In this document: piece by piece, positions 51,041 through 64,000 of the stretch
Layout of the letters: each line of letters begins with the position of its first letter
Position numbering within the stretch: the stretch's first letter is position 1
Assembly: GCA_911728455.2 (NCBI GenBank)
Contig: OU452222.1
Location: 7,896,108-7,960,107 of the forward strand
Reading direction: 5' to 3'
Length of the DNA stretch: 64,000 nucleotides
Source of the DNA: Marthasterias glacialis
Lineage: Eukaryota > Echinodermata > Asteroidea > Forcipulatida > Asteriidae
Translations under genes and position numbers: made by a program
Notes under the pieces: model-generated
Databases searched by the model: none
What the model was told of the DNA's origin: nothing
The model's input: the letters and a program-made list of their open reading frames with translations, nothing else

Positions 51041-53575
51041 AAAATAAGTATCAAACAATATTCACTGAACAAAATGATGACATGATAAGATATGGTTAAA
51101 TCTCTCCGAAATAAACTTATGTAATGGTAAAAAAAGGTATTTCCCTTCCTTTTGATATCATCTTGTCACCATTAACAGTAACAACCAAGGAAGCAATCAT
51201 ACAGAAATGATGTGAAGTCATATTCGCACACAATATGATACGTGACTTTTCCTTGTTTGTTTTCTATAAGCTCATAGGAATTAGATCCGTTTTTATACCT
51301 ACATGGATAACCATGTGCGGATTAAGGGAAGGGATGGCATTCAAGTGAATCTCAAGCTACCTTTATGTCACAGGAAACAAGTATCGATAACATTGTCAGT
51401 GATTTCCTTAACCCTGAATAAAACATCACAAAAAAATGGAAAAAATAATATTTATGGCAATGACTGAAGCACTCCTGGAGCACAAACTAAGATGAACCAT
51501 TCACAGGTTAACGTGCACTTAATAACCTACTCGTTTCCAACAAAGGGATAGTACAACAGCAGCTTATAAAATACTACATTCATCATTCCTATTCTCTAGT
51601 TTTCAATAGGCAATCATGAAACAAGTACTTGAAATACATTTTCGAAAACACCATGTGACATGTTGTTACATAATGACCATTATAATCGACGACCGGATTT
51701 CAAAAATGTTTTATCTATAGAACATGGCGTAAACATATCTTAGAGTAATGACTGATTTTAGACCCAAAAACTTGAGTAAAATTTACATTCATGTTTGGTA
51801 TTAATGCAACCAAATTATGTAATTTGGGCTGAGTTCACTTAGGCCTATTTTAATGAGGGTAATCCGTTCATTGTTCTTTGAAGTAGAACATCTTTGAAGT
51901 AATGAATGCATGAATGTATCAATAACAAAGGAGCCGCGTTTGGGTAGTATTTACTCAGATAAATATCGAAACCAAAAGTGATTAGTTTCAATCTGAAAGC
52001 TCACTGGTTATAAACTCCGTCAGTACCAATCCTTCAGAGAAAGATTTTCATCTAACTTATTGTCCAAATGGAGAAAACAGTATCTGAAGTCGCCTAAGTC
52101 ACCGTTGCTTATTTCAATATCACGTATGCATGAAATATGTGCATAAAACCATGTGACAAAGCAACTGTTTTTGGTTGTTTTCTTTCAAATTGAACCATTT
52201 GTTTTATGAAATGTTCACAGGTTGGTTGGATCTTGTGTTCTTGTGTTTATAGAAAAAAAAATTCTCTTCAAAAAACACTGATGTAATATATACCTTCAAG
52301 GAAGTATTGTATACGAGTGACGAACTTGTTTAAAATCTGAAAGTCTGTAGGACTACTTTATATAAAGATGTCATGAAGTGCTTTTACTTAAATCAACTTT
52401 GAACAAATTCTTCCACAAAATTGCATCCATCTTTTCTATAAATAAATATAATCTGAGATTTTGAATGGTTTAGTCATATTTTATAAAGTCTGAATTCCGT
52501 TTAAAATGCATGTATCCAAAATTCCCTGAAGACCTATTACTACAATCCTCAGTCAAAGCATGATTTTTTTTTTTCAAAAACTATATTTAGAAAACACGCC
52601 AGACAAACTGATATTAAAATATTCTTGAGTACTTTATCATGTACAACCTTGACAATAAGACGGTAAACACGTAAAACTGTCCTGTTGATGTTGTTATTTG
52701 TTTGGTGTTTTATTTTCATTTATTTATTTTTTTTTCAGCATAAAGTACGGTGGTATCAAAGGTATGAAAGTTCACCGATTTGTCTATCTTTCTCTGAACT
52801 TCCTTGCAACCTTTTCTGTTTTATATTCGGTACGGTTGACATGTATTCTATATACCGTATTGTTTCATCAAAGCTGGAATAAGACCGTGTTCAAATCGGT
52901 GGTTACGGCTGACTATTGATAAGAATGTTGCTATCATGAATCTTATACAGTACTGATCTCCTATATGCTTCAACTCTAGTTAACTTAGTAATCAATCTGT
53001 AGCCACTGATTCGGGCACGGCCAGTTTCTGCTTAATATGTACACATTTTTAAAAATAATTCAGAAACACATTTTCCAGTTTCACAGAGAAGCTCTATACA
53101 GATTATATTTTTGCTTACCATATTTTTTGCTGCTAAGCAAACATTAGCAGGGAACCCGTTGCAGACATCAAGATGATATTGTGCTGATAATCACATTTGT
53201 GTGCTTAGTAGTTGTATACGAAAGCGGGCCCAAGCAGTTGCTTATCTACAGGGGGGCACGTGAATAAAATTTACCAGATTAAAATGTTACATTTTAAAAG
53301 CTTTATGTAGTAATTTCAATGTCAAACTATTTTATTATTATTTTTTACACACAGACAATGTATTTTGTTTACCTCCACGTCCTTGTACCCCCCTAAAATT
53401 GTACAATAGTTACGCCACTGGGCCCGAGCAAAAATAAAGCAATGCAAAGCACTGCTGCCCGCCCGCCCAACGTTATAGTCCTAATGATAAAATCGCCTAT
53501 TATAGTTACAAAGACATGATAATGTTTTCTTTGATAAAAACCACCATTTATATTCTTTTACACAGCAATATCTAG
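51041..53575 (+). other. GNAO1: Galpha intron 2, part after the minisatellite
   Basis: AT-rich. A T-rich acceptor-like tract at 52715-52739 is followed by an open frame to 52919, but its translation does not match Galpha exon 3. A decayed repeat related to the 25280 MITE may lie near 53080-53240. Confidence 0.4.
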
Positions 53576-53641
53576 GGTGTTAAAATACACCACTGGCGTT
53601 CACATCTTTTGGGGCAATTCTACTTTTATTATTTTAACACC
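53576..53641. repeat. 66-bp foldback with GGTGTTAAAATA ends
   Basis: GGTGTTAAAATA (53576-53587) and TATTTTAACACC (ending 53641) are exact reverse complements. Confidence 0.65.
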
Positions 53642-55123
53642 TCAGCTTTTTGTTGGGCAGATTGTACATCCAAAGTGTATGGCACAAGCATAGGATGTGT
53701 TGGCAAAATTGCTTCAATTCAACGAGCAAGTCTACTCGTTGAATTTGATTTAAAAAAGAAACAACCAAAGTATGTGAAGGTGTCATCTTTTTTTTCTTTT
53801 TTTAAGATGAAAGGCCTAGTGAAGTTATATTTGTAGTTTTGTTTTAAGCGAGCAAATAATGTTTAGTGTTGTAAAGGGGAGGTGAAAGTTGCTTTTAAAA
53901 GAGTTATCTCTGTATATTTCCCCAAAAGCACCGATTGTTAATTGACAATGTGCTAAAAACATTAACAGCTACGGTATTATCTATCACAAGTATACCACGT
54001 GGTCATGGGAAAAGAACACCGCCCCATTGCCTCACGCGAGAGACTTAACACCTCTGATGAATAACGTAGAAGTATGTTTGTAATGGTTGTAGATACCGTT
54101 TCTACATTATGAAAATCAATATGTAGTTATATCAGATTGGCATTGACCGTACGAGACAACTTAGTAGAACTAGTATGGGTGGTTCATGCCCTGTGTTGCA
54201 CTCCAAATTAGCGTTTGACAGTTTCTGAGGCACTAAGATTAGTATTTCAAACAACAAAGCTTTAGAATTTATAAACACCAACCAAATTTCACAGGTTAGA
54301 TATACTTTTGGGATTACTTCAGTAGCGATACCATGTTCTTTGGCATTTTTTTTTTATACTTTGGCTGTTCTGGTTTTTGTGACACAACCACAAAATGCAC
54401 TCGTTTTAATCTGAATTGTCACTGGATCATGAGCTGTATAAAAATTAATAGGCATTATTACCATTGAGTACTAACGCTAATTATGAAACGACCAAGCTGT
54501 CGGTTTAAAAAACAGCTATGTTGTATAAGCCGCTTCCATTTCAATTAAAATACAGGCAGCCGAATTTAATTTCATATGCAGTGCACTTGGCCTGACTGAT
54601 TCTTACAACTGGTCCATGTATCATGTACTGAATTCATTTGCGTAGCTACCAATGATGAGATGTATTGAGCGTTGTTGTTTTAGTATCGTCCATGCGGAAC
54701 GGCACAGATGTCGCAATGACCTGTAATTGACCGAGGCCGTGGATTTCATCAAGACGTGACGCAATATCGTCTTGACATATTCACAGTTAACCATGCGGTG
54801 CGACAATTTGTAGGCGTGTTTATTGTAGAGTTCAGGTAATACTCTCGTATACCTACACCATTTTCAAAATGGCATTAGGGGAAGGGGATTAAATACGATG
54901 ACAACAACCCATTATGCTGCAGTTAATACTATTCTAACTATTGTTTATTGGTTTATACATTACTCATTTTAATATAACTGTTTCATAATTACACAACCCC
55001 AACAAAGCATCCCCTCTATATATTACAGACTTGCCTCTTTGTCGTTGTGGGAAAACAATATGGCAAGCTTGCATTACCATCAACTATTTTGGGGTCTCTT
55101 TTGATTGTTCTATGGAATAGGCT
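53642..55123 (+). other. GNAO1: Galpha intron 2, nothing recognised
   Basis: A small hairpin TCAAGACG/CGTCTTGA lies near 54747-54774. The minus-strand ORF at 54621-54806 has no recognisable domain. Confidence 0.4.
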
Positions 55124-55348
55124 ACACTGTAAAAACGGTGTTTAGCATTGAAACACCTTTTCTGTACCCACTTTTTACACATGTTAAAAAATTTAACGTG
55201 CTTAGCTTTTTGACATTTGCTTCTTCCAATGTTAGCATTCAAAGACACACACAAGAATCTAAACATGTTTTAGGCTATACATGTGGGAAAAGTAAGAAAA
55301 TGTATGTTTAGAAATGTGTTGAAACTCCAAACTTCGTTTTGACAGTGT
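55124..55348. mobile_element. 225-bp MITE-like element with ACACTGT ends
   Basis: The left end ACACTGTAAAAACGGTGTTT pairs with the right end, whose reverse complement reads ACACTGTCAAAACGAAGTTT. Interior copies of TGTTGAAACTCC/AGCATTGAAACACC extend the similarity. Confidence 0.7.
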
Positions 55349-57149
55349 GTGCAGATACATTAGGATACTTGAATTAATTGCGAAAAGGGTGTTTATCTTT
55401 TACAAGTTCAAATATCATCACGACATTAACCAAGAACGTATATTCATTCCTTATATACAAAAGTGGGATTGGCCTATGAGTACACTGTTGGTTTGCAAGA
55501 TTCCCCCCAGAAAAGTCGTCTAATAGTCTTATGCATAGAACAACTCAAAGAGTCTGATTATTTTGGTTGTAAAAGCATCAAAGAATTGATTGAACGGAGG
55601 GGTGGGCAATAATTATGTATGTTCCTACTGTCAGTTTACAGTGATGTGCTTTTCTTACTCTTTCTATTCATTTTAAAGAAGTTGGGAGCCTTGCCTAAAT
55701 TCCACATTTTATTTTAAATCTGCACTTAAAATATGGTCAAAGTTGATATCCTCATTGCGGACACAACTTGAAGGTATGGGTGGTGTATTTTTTGGTATCG
55801 CTGTGAAGTGAATTTTAAACGCCGTAGGCCCATTGTCGCCTTTCCGCAAAATTTTGTTTATTTCATAGATACGTTTTAAACTCATGGTGGCTGGTACCCC
55901 GCTAAGAATCGTGACCAAATCACTTTGGAGAGCCACAAAGCTGCAAGCTTGGACGGGTTCCCTGTCGGACTATGCTTTAGGTGCAATCGTTATGCAAGCA
56001 AACATCTTATTCTTCTTTTCAGTATTTTAGGAACTACACCCTGTTGCTATTGAATTAATGGGAACCTTATTGGAACTTTTTAATTTCTGACTTGACGCAC
56101 TGTGATTCCACAGACGATTATGATAATAGGATTGTAAAACAGTCTGGTCGCAGATCCATAAAGCCGCAAATGCATCAGCTTCATCAAGTTATTTAATAGC
56201 GAGGTCGGAACTCAGATTGATCATGGCTTCTAATGATGAGTTTGTCATATAATGCCTGCCGACAGTCTTGATAAAAGCATATGAGACAAAGTTATTTGCT
56301 CATTGAAGCAAATGTTAAAAAACCGTGTAATTTCAAGAACCATCACGAACAGCGTTTTGATTTCCCCTAATTAATGAGGATGTTTTTATTCTTTTTGGTA
56401 TTCTAAGGTGACAAACATATAGGCCTACATGTATTTGGGCCTTTTCATGCTGCGATCATATGTCAAATTCCTCGTATGAAGTACACAAGTTCTTGTCTTA
56501 GAACACAAAAAGGCAAACATAAAGTTGGATTTTAACCTTTAGCTTGGTAACGTCGATCGAGTTGAAGAAAACAAAATGGCGGCACGGTGATACCAGCTTT
56601 GACACAATTATTCTTATAAAGACCGACTATGATATTTGGTAGCGTGGTCACTGTAGCTTGTACGTGCATTTTTGTGTTGTCTGTTTTGCTCGTTAGGTTG
56701 AAATACATACATAACTGGAATGATTTTTTGATTTTATTTTCTTAGGTTACGGTGGTTAACTTGAAGGGTAACCATGTGCAAAGAAGAGGTAACCATGTGA
56801 ATAATGTTCAACAGTCTTCTAAATATATTTAGAACGGAAATGCAGATTGCAGCATTTCTGACTTAATTTCACACTACCGCATCTGGTTAAAACATATCCA
56901 CATAATAGACCGCAATTCCATTTTGTTTAGTTAGTATACCTGAAGGCAAATAGTTGTAGCATTTCCGATATTTTGCTGTGTGAAAAAAGACGATTTAGGT
57001 TGGTTTTTTAAAGTTTGTGTGGGTGTGTGTGTATGTGTGTGTATGGTGAGGAGAAGGGTGTTTGACTTGAAAACCCTTTTGGTTTGTGACGTTACTGTCG
57101 TCTGGTTTGAACCTCGGATTCATAAAGTTCGTTTTTGCTGCAGTGATTT
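55349..57149 (+). other. GNAO1: Galpha intron 2, nothing recognised
   Basis: No exon or RNA gene seen. A GT-rich stretch (GTGTGGGTGTGTGTGTATG) at about 57015-57045 leads into the pentanucleotide array. Confidence 0.4.
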
Positions 57150-58190
57150 GGTTTGTTTTTTGTCTGATTTGGTTTGGTTTGGAAAGTTTTGGTTTGATTT
57201 GGTTTGGTTTTGTTTAGTTTGGTTTGGTTTGGTTTTGGTTTGGTTTGGTTTGGTTTGGTTTGGTGTGGTTTGGTTTGGTTTGGTTTGGTTTGGTTTGAAT
57301 TTGGCTTGTTTTGGCTTGGCTTGGCTTGGCTTGGTTTGATTTGGTTTGGTTTGGTTTGGTTTGGTTTGACTTGGTTTGGTTTGGCTTGGTTTAGTTTAGC
57401 TTGGTTTGGTTTTGTTTAGTTTTGGTTTGCTTTGGTTTGGTTTGGTTTGGTTTGTTTTAGCTTAGTTTGGTTTGGTTTATAGTTTTGGTTTGGTTTGATT
57501 AAGCTTGTTTGGTTTGCTTTGGTTTGCTTTGGTTTGCTTTGGTTTGGTTTAGCTTGGTTTGGTTTAGCTTGGTTTGGTTTGCGGTTTAGTTTTGGTTTGG
57601 TTAGGTTCAGCTTGGTTTGGTTTGGTTTGGTTTGTTTAATTTGGTTTGGTTTGGTTTGGTTTGGTTTGGTTTAGCTTGGTTTGGTTTGCGGTTTAGTTTT
57701 GGTTTGGTAGGTTCAGCTTGGTTTGGTTTGGTTTGGTCTGTTTAATTTGGTTTGGTTTGGTTTTGTTTGGTTTGGTTTAGCTTGGTTTGGTTTGCGGTTT
57801 AGTTTTGGTTTGGTAGGTTCAGCTTGGTTTGGTTTAGCTTGGTTTGGTTTGCGGTTTAGTTTTCGTTTGGTTTGGTTTAGTTTAGTTTGGTTTGGTTTGG
57901 TTTGGTTTGGTTTGGTTTGGTTTAGGTTGGTTTGGTTTGCGGTTTAGTTTTGGTTTGGTTTGGTTTAGCTTGATTTGGTTTGGTTTGGTTTAGCTTGGTT
58001 TGGTTTGGTTTGGTTTGGTTTGGTTTGGTTTGGTTTGGTTTGGTTTGGTTTGGTTTGGTTTGGTTTGGTTTGGTTTGGTTTGGTTTGGTTTGGTTTGGTG
58101 TGGTTTAGCTTGGATTGGTTTAGCTTGGTTTTAGTTTGGTTTATTTTAGTTTAGTTTGTTTTGGTTAGGTTTGGTTTGGTTTAGGCTTAT
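57150..58190 (+). repeat. (GGTTT)n pentanucleotide array with irregular higher-order units
   Basis: About 1 kb of TTTGG repeats. A nearly pure run of about 20 copies lies at 57995-58098. Interruptions such as TTTAGCTTGG and GCGGTTTAGTTTTGG recur (the latter at 57581, 57688, 57794, 57851 and 57939), giving one approximate 106-base higher-order spacing. The G-rich strand is the sense strand of the Galpha transcript. ORFs here (VWFGL repeats) are artefacts. Confidence 0.95.
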
Positions 58191-58475
58191 TTGGCTTGTT
58201 TGTGTTTTATTTCGAATGGTTTTTGCTTTCTATTACTTATACAATAATACCTTTATCTACGGCAATTTGTTAAATAAACCAATAAAAAACGCATTTGAAC
58301 ATTGTTAACAAATTACACTTAGTTAATTTCACCATGTTTGTTCATATATCTGGACCATGAATGGGGTTATTCTGAATTATAATCGTTATAAGAATGACTT
58401 AGATATCGCTTGTGTTTGGCTACCATTTAACAAATCGGACATAGAGATACTTGACGGACATATTTCATTATGCCT

Positions 58476-58890
58476 CCTTTGGGATGGGGGGGGGGGGGAG
58501 GGTTTGAGACATTTGAAGATGTTTCGTTTTATCTAAAATGTCGTTTTACTCATCCCCTTGTTAAAACATTGAACGTTGGAAAGTTCAATGTTCCATTGTA
58601 CCATCTGTCAAAACGGCGAACAACATTGGATTGTGGAAATTAAGCTGGTGCATTAAGTGTAGCTGTATTGTTTTCATGAACATTACTGGCCAGTCTTTAA
58701 ACTACATTAAACCTATCCCCCCCCCAAAAAAAAAAAAAAAAAAAGAAAAAAAAGAAAGAAAGAAAAAATTAAATAAATAAATAAATAAATAAAATAGATT
58801 AATAAATAAATCAATTAATTAATTAATTAAACAAAAATAATCATCAATAAATAAATAAAATTAATAAATAGAAAAATGAAATAAAAAAAT
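58476..58890. repeat. G run, then C/A runs and (AAAT)n/(ATTA)n low complexity
   Basis: A G run lies near 58486-58500. C and A runs at about 58719-58745 lead into AAAG and AAAT repeats to about 58885. Confidence 0.8.
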
Positions 58891-61800
58891 GAGCAACTTG
58901 TTTTCCAAGCTAATTGTGAGTTACAGCGGATCCTTACTGTTCGCTGGCTGAATCATTCAGTTTCTTTTGTTTCAAAAAAACAAACAACACAACAAACAAT
59001 AACGCAACGCGGAAGAGTAGAACGCTTTGAATAGGCCCATGTCTTCAGCCTGAAAGGTAAGGGGGATAAGATTCAAACAGTTGTTTTGGTCTGAAATATT
59101 TCACACGACGTCTGACTTCATCTTTTTCCAACAAAAGCATTTATCTATAAAATGTCAGTTTGATAGTCATGCAACATTTACCACGTTTTAAATGTATTGC
59201 AAGAGAGACAGTTATAGAACTGTTAATGGCCGCCTATATTGTATAAGAAACAACCATGCAGTCTGCAACGCTTCATCACAACTCACCATAATGATGGCGA
59301 GTTACATCTATTTGGAACGAAGATATAATACGTCACAAGTCTACAAATGCAAACGAGGCATTTTCTGGGCACGGGAAAATACTGTTTGTAAAATGTCACC
59401 TCAGGACAGCAGCGCTTGATTGAATGAGCAGTAATGGCCGCGCCGGCATTACGACTTAAAATTCTAAAGTGAACTGGGGCGTAAAGAAATAATAATTACA
59501 TTTTTTGTTAGTATGCTTTAGGGCTAAATGGACTGCAGAAGCCAGCCTTAATTTGACTGTTGTTGACATTTTTGTGTCGGGTTTATTTCAGTGTGGAAAA
59601 TAATTATAAGTAGGCTGTATGGAGACACAACCAATTTTGTTTTGATTATAAAATTCATAATTAAATTGTCCACCATGTGATGTATGGGGCTTACAATAGA
59701 TTTGCTTATAGTTGTTATAACAATGTGGTATGGTACGCACTACGGGCCACAGCAAAATATGACAAGGTGCCTGTTTATTAAATATTTGGTTGATAGTTTA
59801 ATGAGGTACGTGTATAATTTCAGGATAACTAAATAATGCAGATAATGTAGTTTATTGCCTGATGATTGTGCCGTTATTTGCAGCCGTTGCTTCTTTGTTT
59901 AAGCACATTGTGCCAATGTTGGAAAAGCTTTTTGCCATTGAATTATTCACAAAAGAAAGATAATACAGCCTACAGCAGACCTCTATTCACACCTAACCTA
60001 AACGTAAACGTATTTATGCTATACAATATACATGCGACATGAAATGATGTACGAAGTGAGCTCGCCCAGCATAAGAAGGCCAAATGAAAGCCTCCATGTT
60101 GGATAAAAGAACCCTTGATATACGTAGGCTGTGTAGAGGGTAATGAATTAAACATAATAACCCTAGTCCTACAAAACACTGTCTAGATATACTTGTCGCT
60201 ATATCAGTGCGTGGGCGGTGGGCAGGGCCCACTATAGCTGCTATATATTATATAGTTCAAGATTATAATGTATTGACCTATATTTGTTCATAAACAGTGA
60301 GCGGACTTACTTACGCACCAGTAAACCATACTTTCATTCACCTGTGACAAATTGGCCATGTTAGGAAACAATTTGACACAGTGGTGACAATTTACTTCAG
60401 ACTGGCAAACGAACCTAATTATTAATGTTATATTGTTTCACTGAGCAGCGAAAAGTGCATCTTGATAGCCAACGTGACTGGTAATCTTGAAGCAGACAGA
60501 TGAATCTGTCATGATACAGTGACTGATTCATAATGTTGAACCTCATTTTTTTAAATTAACATGGACCAGGAAATCTGAATTGATGATTGCCTAAACTAAT
60601 TAGCGCCCCATGTCTGTCTGGATAGGACAATCTTAACTATTCGAGTGACATTAATAAGTGTACAAATATCACCAATGTGTTAGAATTGGTGGGGCCTATA
60701 TCTGGTAGCTTCTGTCCCCAAATAAAAAAAAAATAGAAATTTACGCCTACTTTCATAACTCAATTAGTGACAAATTAGACAAGGCTTCATAAGCGTTAGT
60801 GTATAAGACGTGGCTTAGTAGGGGTAAATTATTATTAAAAATAAACTTTAAAAAGAAATTTAAAACAACGGTGGTATTATTTTTTAAGTAATGTATTTGT
60901 TTCAAACATTCAGTTTCAATATTATAATGTTAAAGGTACTTCCCGTTGCACTTTTCATAAACAATACGATGAAGAGATTCTTGGCTTTAGCTCGTCCAAC
61001 TTTGCCATGCTGCATAATTATTAACGAGCTTTACAAAATATTACACACGCCAAAAATCAGAGATGCTGTCGTATCTTTTACAAGTTTGGAAAGCTGCAGT
61101 AACTTGAATCACGGGCGGGTCAAAGGTCAGGATTCGATGCAACAAGAAACACCATTAAGATTATGCAAACAAATAATTATTGGTTAGCGCCACTATTATC
61201 CCGCCTGATTGCAAACATCGTCCCAGCTATTTTGCGTTGGCTAAAAAACTAATTTTCCTTTTTCAAAAATAAATAAATAAATAAATAGATACAAAATCGC
61301 AGAACCTGTGATTTAAAGGTAACATTCCCTGTAAAAATTAAAACAGATTGGGCTTGTGTGCAGCCCCACTTACAAAACTGTTTTTCAAACTACATGTTTT
61401 ATCAATCTTTAAAACAAAAATGACTCAAAATATACATAGGCCTATTTATGTAAACAACTAATTGAAAAATACATGAAGTTGACCAGAATACCAAACTATA
61501 TTATACGTTTTCAATATGTAAACCTTAAGCACAGGCATAAGTGTCTGTATAAACTCAACCCCGAGTAACCTTGATAATCTCTCTGTTTTAATCTGATTTC
61601 CGAATTTTGTGCCCTCAGAAAATCAGTCCCATTATTATTAATCAGCGTAAAAAGCCTATCAAATAAGATTCTCTGAATTTTGCAGGGGTCAAACACCATA
61701 TGCCTGCCCGAATTACATAAACGGAATAATTTCATGGTTGGGTATAGCAAAAAATGAGTTAACAAGATTTACACCTGTAAATACTCCATTACATTAGTCA

Positions 61801-64000
61801 GCAACCTCTCATTCATGAATAATTTTCACTGGACTAAATATTGGCGCGTTGTTTGTTTTTATTTTGTTCGAGGTTTGGGAGCAGGATGGAAAAAGAACAA
61901 TAACAAATCTCTCTTCATACTTTGATATGTTTTTAATAAACATGTAAATGGTGTATCCAAAATCCCGATAGTGGGAAACTCCTTATTAACATCGTGATTC
62001 ATGTTTACATACGCAAATTATATTCAACGGAAGTCGAGCCTCGTTTAATGCACGCAATGAGAAAATATTAATAAAAAGTCTCAATACATGTGATGTACGG
62101 TAGCGAACCAAATTCAATCATTGAATGTTTTCCCTCGACAACAACGTCTTGGTTTTCTCGTAAGTCAATGATTCATAGATCGAGAATTTATATTCCAAGG
62201 AATGCCCTTATGTAAATTTCTCTGAATTTAAATCACAACCATAGGCCTGTTTCATTACACCCCAAAATACCTAGTAATAAAACATCTACTTTTCAAATGA
62301 GCTTCTTGAACGATGTTATTTGATATGTTGATGTGTTTTAGCTTGATTTTTGTTTAAAGCATCGTCGGAACTTGCAACAGGTTAAACAAGTTATGTAAAT
62401 ACAATGCTCACCCGCATGAAACCTCATTGAAAAAAATGCTTAAGCCGTGCATGCACAAACTCTGGCGCGTATTCGTGTAGATGATACATTAGGCCTGCTG
62501 CACCGCTAAATGTCAAAGTGCCAAGCTTGGAACTAGTGCACTTCGTGTTCACTGCAGACAACACGATTCCCGCCAAAAATCTTTGCATAAATAGACAGGT
62601 ATGGTATAGGTAAGCAGATGGTAATATTTGGACGACGGTGTGTGCACGGCACTGATCAAAAAGACTACAGAGTGGTGTAACGTTAAATGAATCGCTCTAG
62701 CTATAATGGGAAATCCGTGATCACGACATTTGGAAAGGGGGAAACATTTTCAAGGATTGGTGATTTCAGATTCATTCTAAAGACAGTGTGCATCAGGTTG
62801 AATCAAATTTCATTTTGCTGCGTGGTGTTTGCATTCTGTGCGCGGCTAATTAAAGCAGTACGTCGTGAACTTGCTTTGTGGGTAGTTTCACTGCAGTATC
62901 TCACATGGCTTGAGTAAGGCAGTCCCTTTAAGTTCATTATGCACGGCGTAAGGAAGGTCGTAAGCCAATAACACTGCAAGGCATTTTAGAGTAGGCCTAC
63001 GTGAATTTATGAGAGGAATGACAAATATAGTAGCATTTCATAAACATGTAGCCGTTTGATTTACTGATTTTTTTTCAAGATAGCTTATCAGTCTATATTC
63101 TCATTGACTAGGTTTGACACATGATGTAGATTTACGATTTTATGAAAAAGATATTTGCATCATTACCAAAGCAATAAAATGCTTAACTGAAGAAGCAAAT
63201 TTAATTTACCTCTTTTTTATTTTTGGGTTTATCGAAGAAGTCCATGCATTCCAGGAGGAAATGTATAGAATTGGTTATATGGAGTATAATGACGAGCAAA
63301 AAAGACTACATCTTTTAGTTTAGGATTCTTGATAATGTATAGAATAAACCAGCACAATAGGCGACCTAAGAAGAAAAATCGTGTTTTCTATAATCCCTTA
63401 TCTCATATCGCTTGCCAAGCAGGCAAGAAAAAGAATCATCTCGAGTTAAACTTTAAGAAAACAGTACAACAACAAACATTATTTGATATTTCTCGAAAAC
63501 CTTGTCATCATTTTCATTGTTAGCATTCACTTGCCTTATAGTCTTTAAAACTGGAAATATTTCTTTATAACTGGAGAGATTTTCTTGCAAGTTTGAAAGA
63601 TTAACTGACACTATCAATGTGACCTTTATAAGTTGACGATAACTGACAATAACAAAACTAGTAGCAACCGAATTCATCTGCAAAATTATTGATAACTCTT
63701 TGTTTCCTGTGGCAGAGTCCTTCATAACAACAGTTTGTACTAATGACAATATCAATGGTTCCAATGGAGGATTGAAGACAGCCTTATTATTATCCCAGAA
63801 ATGGTTATAGACAATGCTAGTAACTAAATGAAAGCAATTGCATTACAGGCAATTTCCTTCGGTGAGCTGCCCCTCTTGCTCTACCTCTACTTAGCAATCC
63901 AGAAAAACTTCTTTCACTTATAGAATAAGGTTGATTAGGTTTAGCTGCAATGAGTTGTTACACCTGCACCAGCGAGTTGACATGTAATTTCACACTATCT
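58891..64000 (+). other. GNAO1: Galpha intron 2, last part in window
   Basis: AT-rich. Several ORFs of 60-103 codons (for example 63114-63323 + and 63453-63764 -) show no domain I recognise and lack convincing splice borders. The last kilobase could hide remnants of a mobile-element ORF or an antisense gene, but nothing is supportable. Confidence 0.35.

Noticed and set aside
52740..52919. Galpha exon 3 after the T-rich acceptor at 52715-52739
   Set aside because: The translation (KYGGIKGMKVHRF...) does not match the conserved IIHE...KQY...VVYSNT segment.
57204..57947. ORFs reading VWFGLVWFGL
   Set aside because: Artefacts of the (GGTTT)n array.
57995..58098. Interstitial telomere-like repeat
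   Set aside because: The repeat is the pentamer GGTTT, not the animal telomere TTAGGG.
63114..63764. ORFs of 64-103 codons near the window end
   Set aside because: No domain, no splice context and no similarity I can recognise; left as unexplained intronic sequence.

Overview
The window is animal nuclear DNA. Genes are split by GT-AG introns, intergenic and intronic DNA is AT-rich, and there are many short inverted-repeat elements, tRNA-derived SINEs and minisatellites. Protein similarity and the style of the repeats (several short foldback elements starting TTAAAGGCA, elements starting GGGCCCAATTTCAT, frequent TACATGTA and TAGGCCTA palindromes) suggest a marine invertebrate deuterostome, most likely an echinoderm and possibly a sea star. 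That placement is inference from pattern memory, not from a search.

Three conserved genes lie on the + strand. (1) About 1-5.96 kb: the last four coding exons of a penta-EF-hand protein matching PDCD6/ALG-2; its first exon lies upstream of the window. (2) 14.0-39.0 kb: a complete eight-exon gene for an Ajuba/LIMD1/WTIP (Drosophila jub) family protein, predicted 949 residues. It has a long disordered pre-LIM half encoded by one exon, three LIM domains and an unusually long proline-rich tail. (3) 45.4 kb to beyond the window: the first two coding exons of a Gi/o-class G-protein alpha subunit, more like Go than Gi, followed by an intron of at least 18 kb.

The gaps hold repeats rather than recognisable genes. 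2.2-4.5 kb (PDCD6 intron) holds a 1.1 kb terminal-inverted-repeat element studded with TGACGTCA sites, a tRNA-like foldback, a tRNA-like SINE head and a second short DNA element. 5.9-14 kb (intergenic) has an 82-bp minisatellite, three inverted-repeat or SINE insertions and a perfect 32-bp palindrome. The Ajuba introns hold a 24-bp/96-bp higher-order minisatellite, several MITE-like elements, a SINE and two identical 6-nt microexon candidates. 39-45.4 kb contains the Ajuba 3' end, MITEs, one orphan exon-like segment and the putative Galpha promoter with two CRE-like sites. The Galpha intron holds a 36-bp minisatellite that decays in one direction and about 1 kb of (GGTTT)n.

The three genes do not form an operon or an obvious pathway unit. 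PDCD6 is a calcium-dependent adaptor, Ajuba proteins act in Hippo signalling and cell junctions, and Galpha-o acts in receptor signalling. I found no clear new biological system. The best leads are the twin microexons in the LIM2-LIM3 linker, the WW/PDZ-ligand tail of the Ajuba protein, the CRE-rich transposon and the orphan exon.
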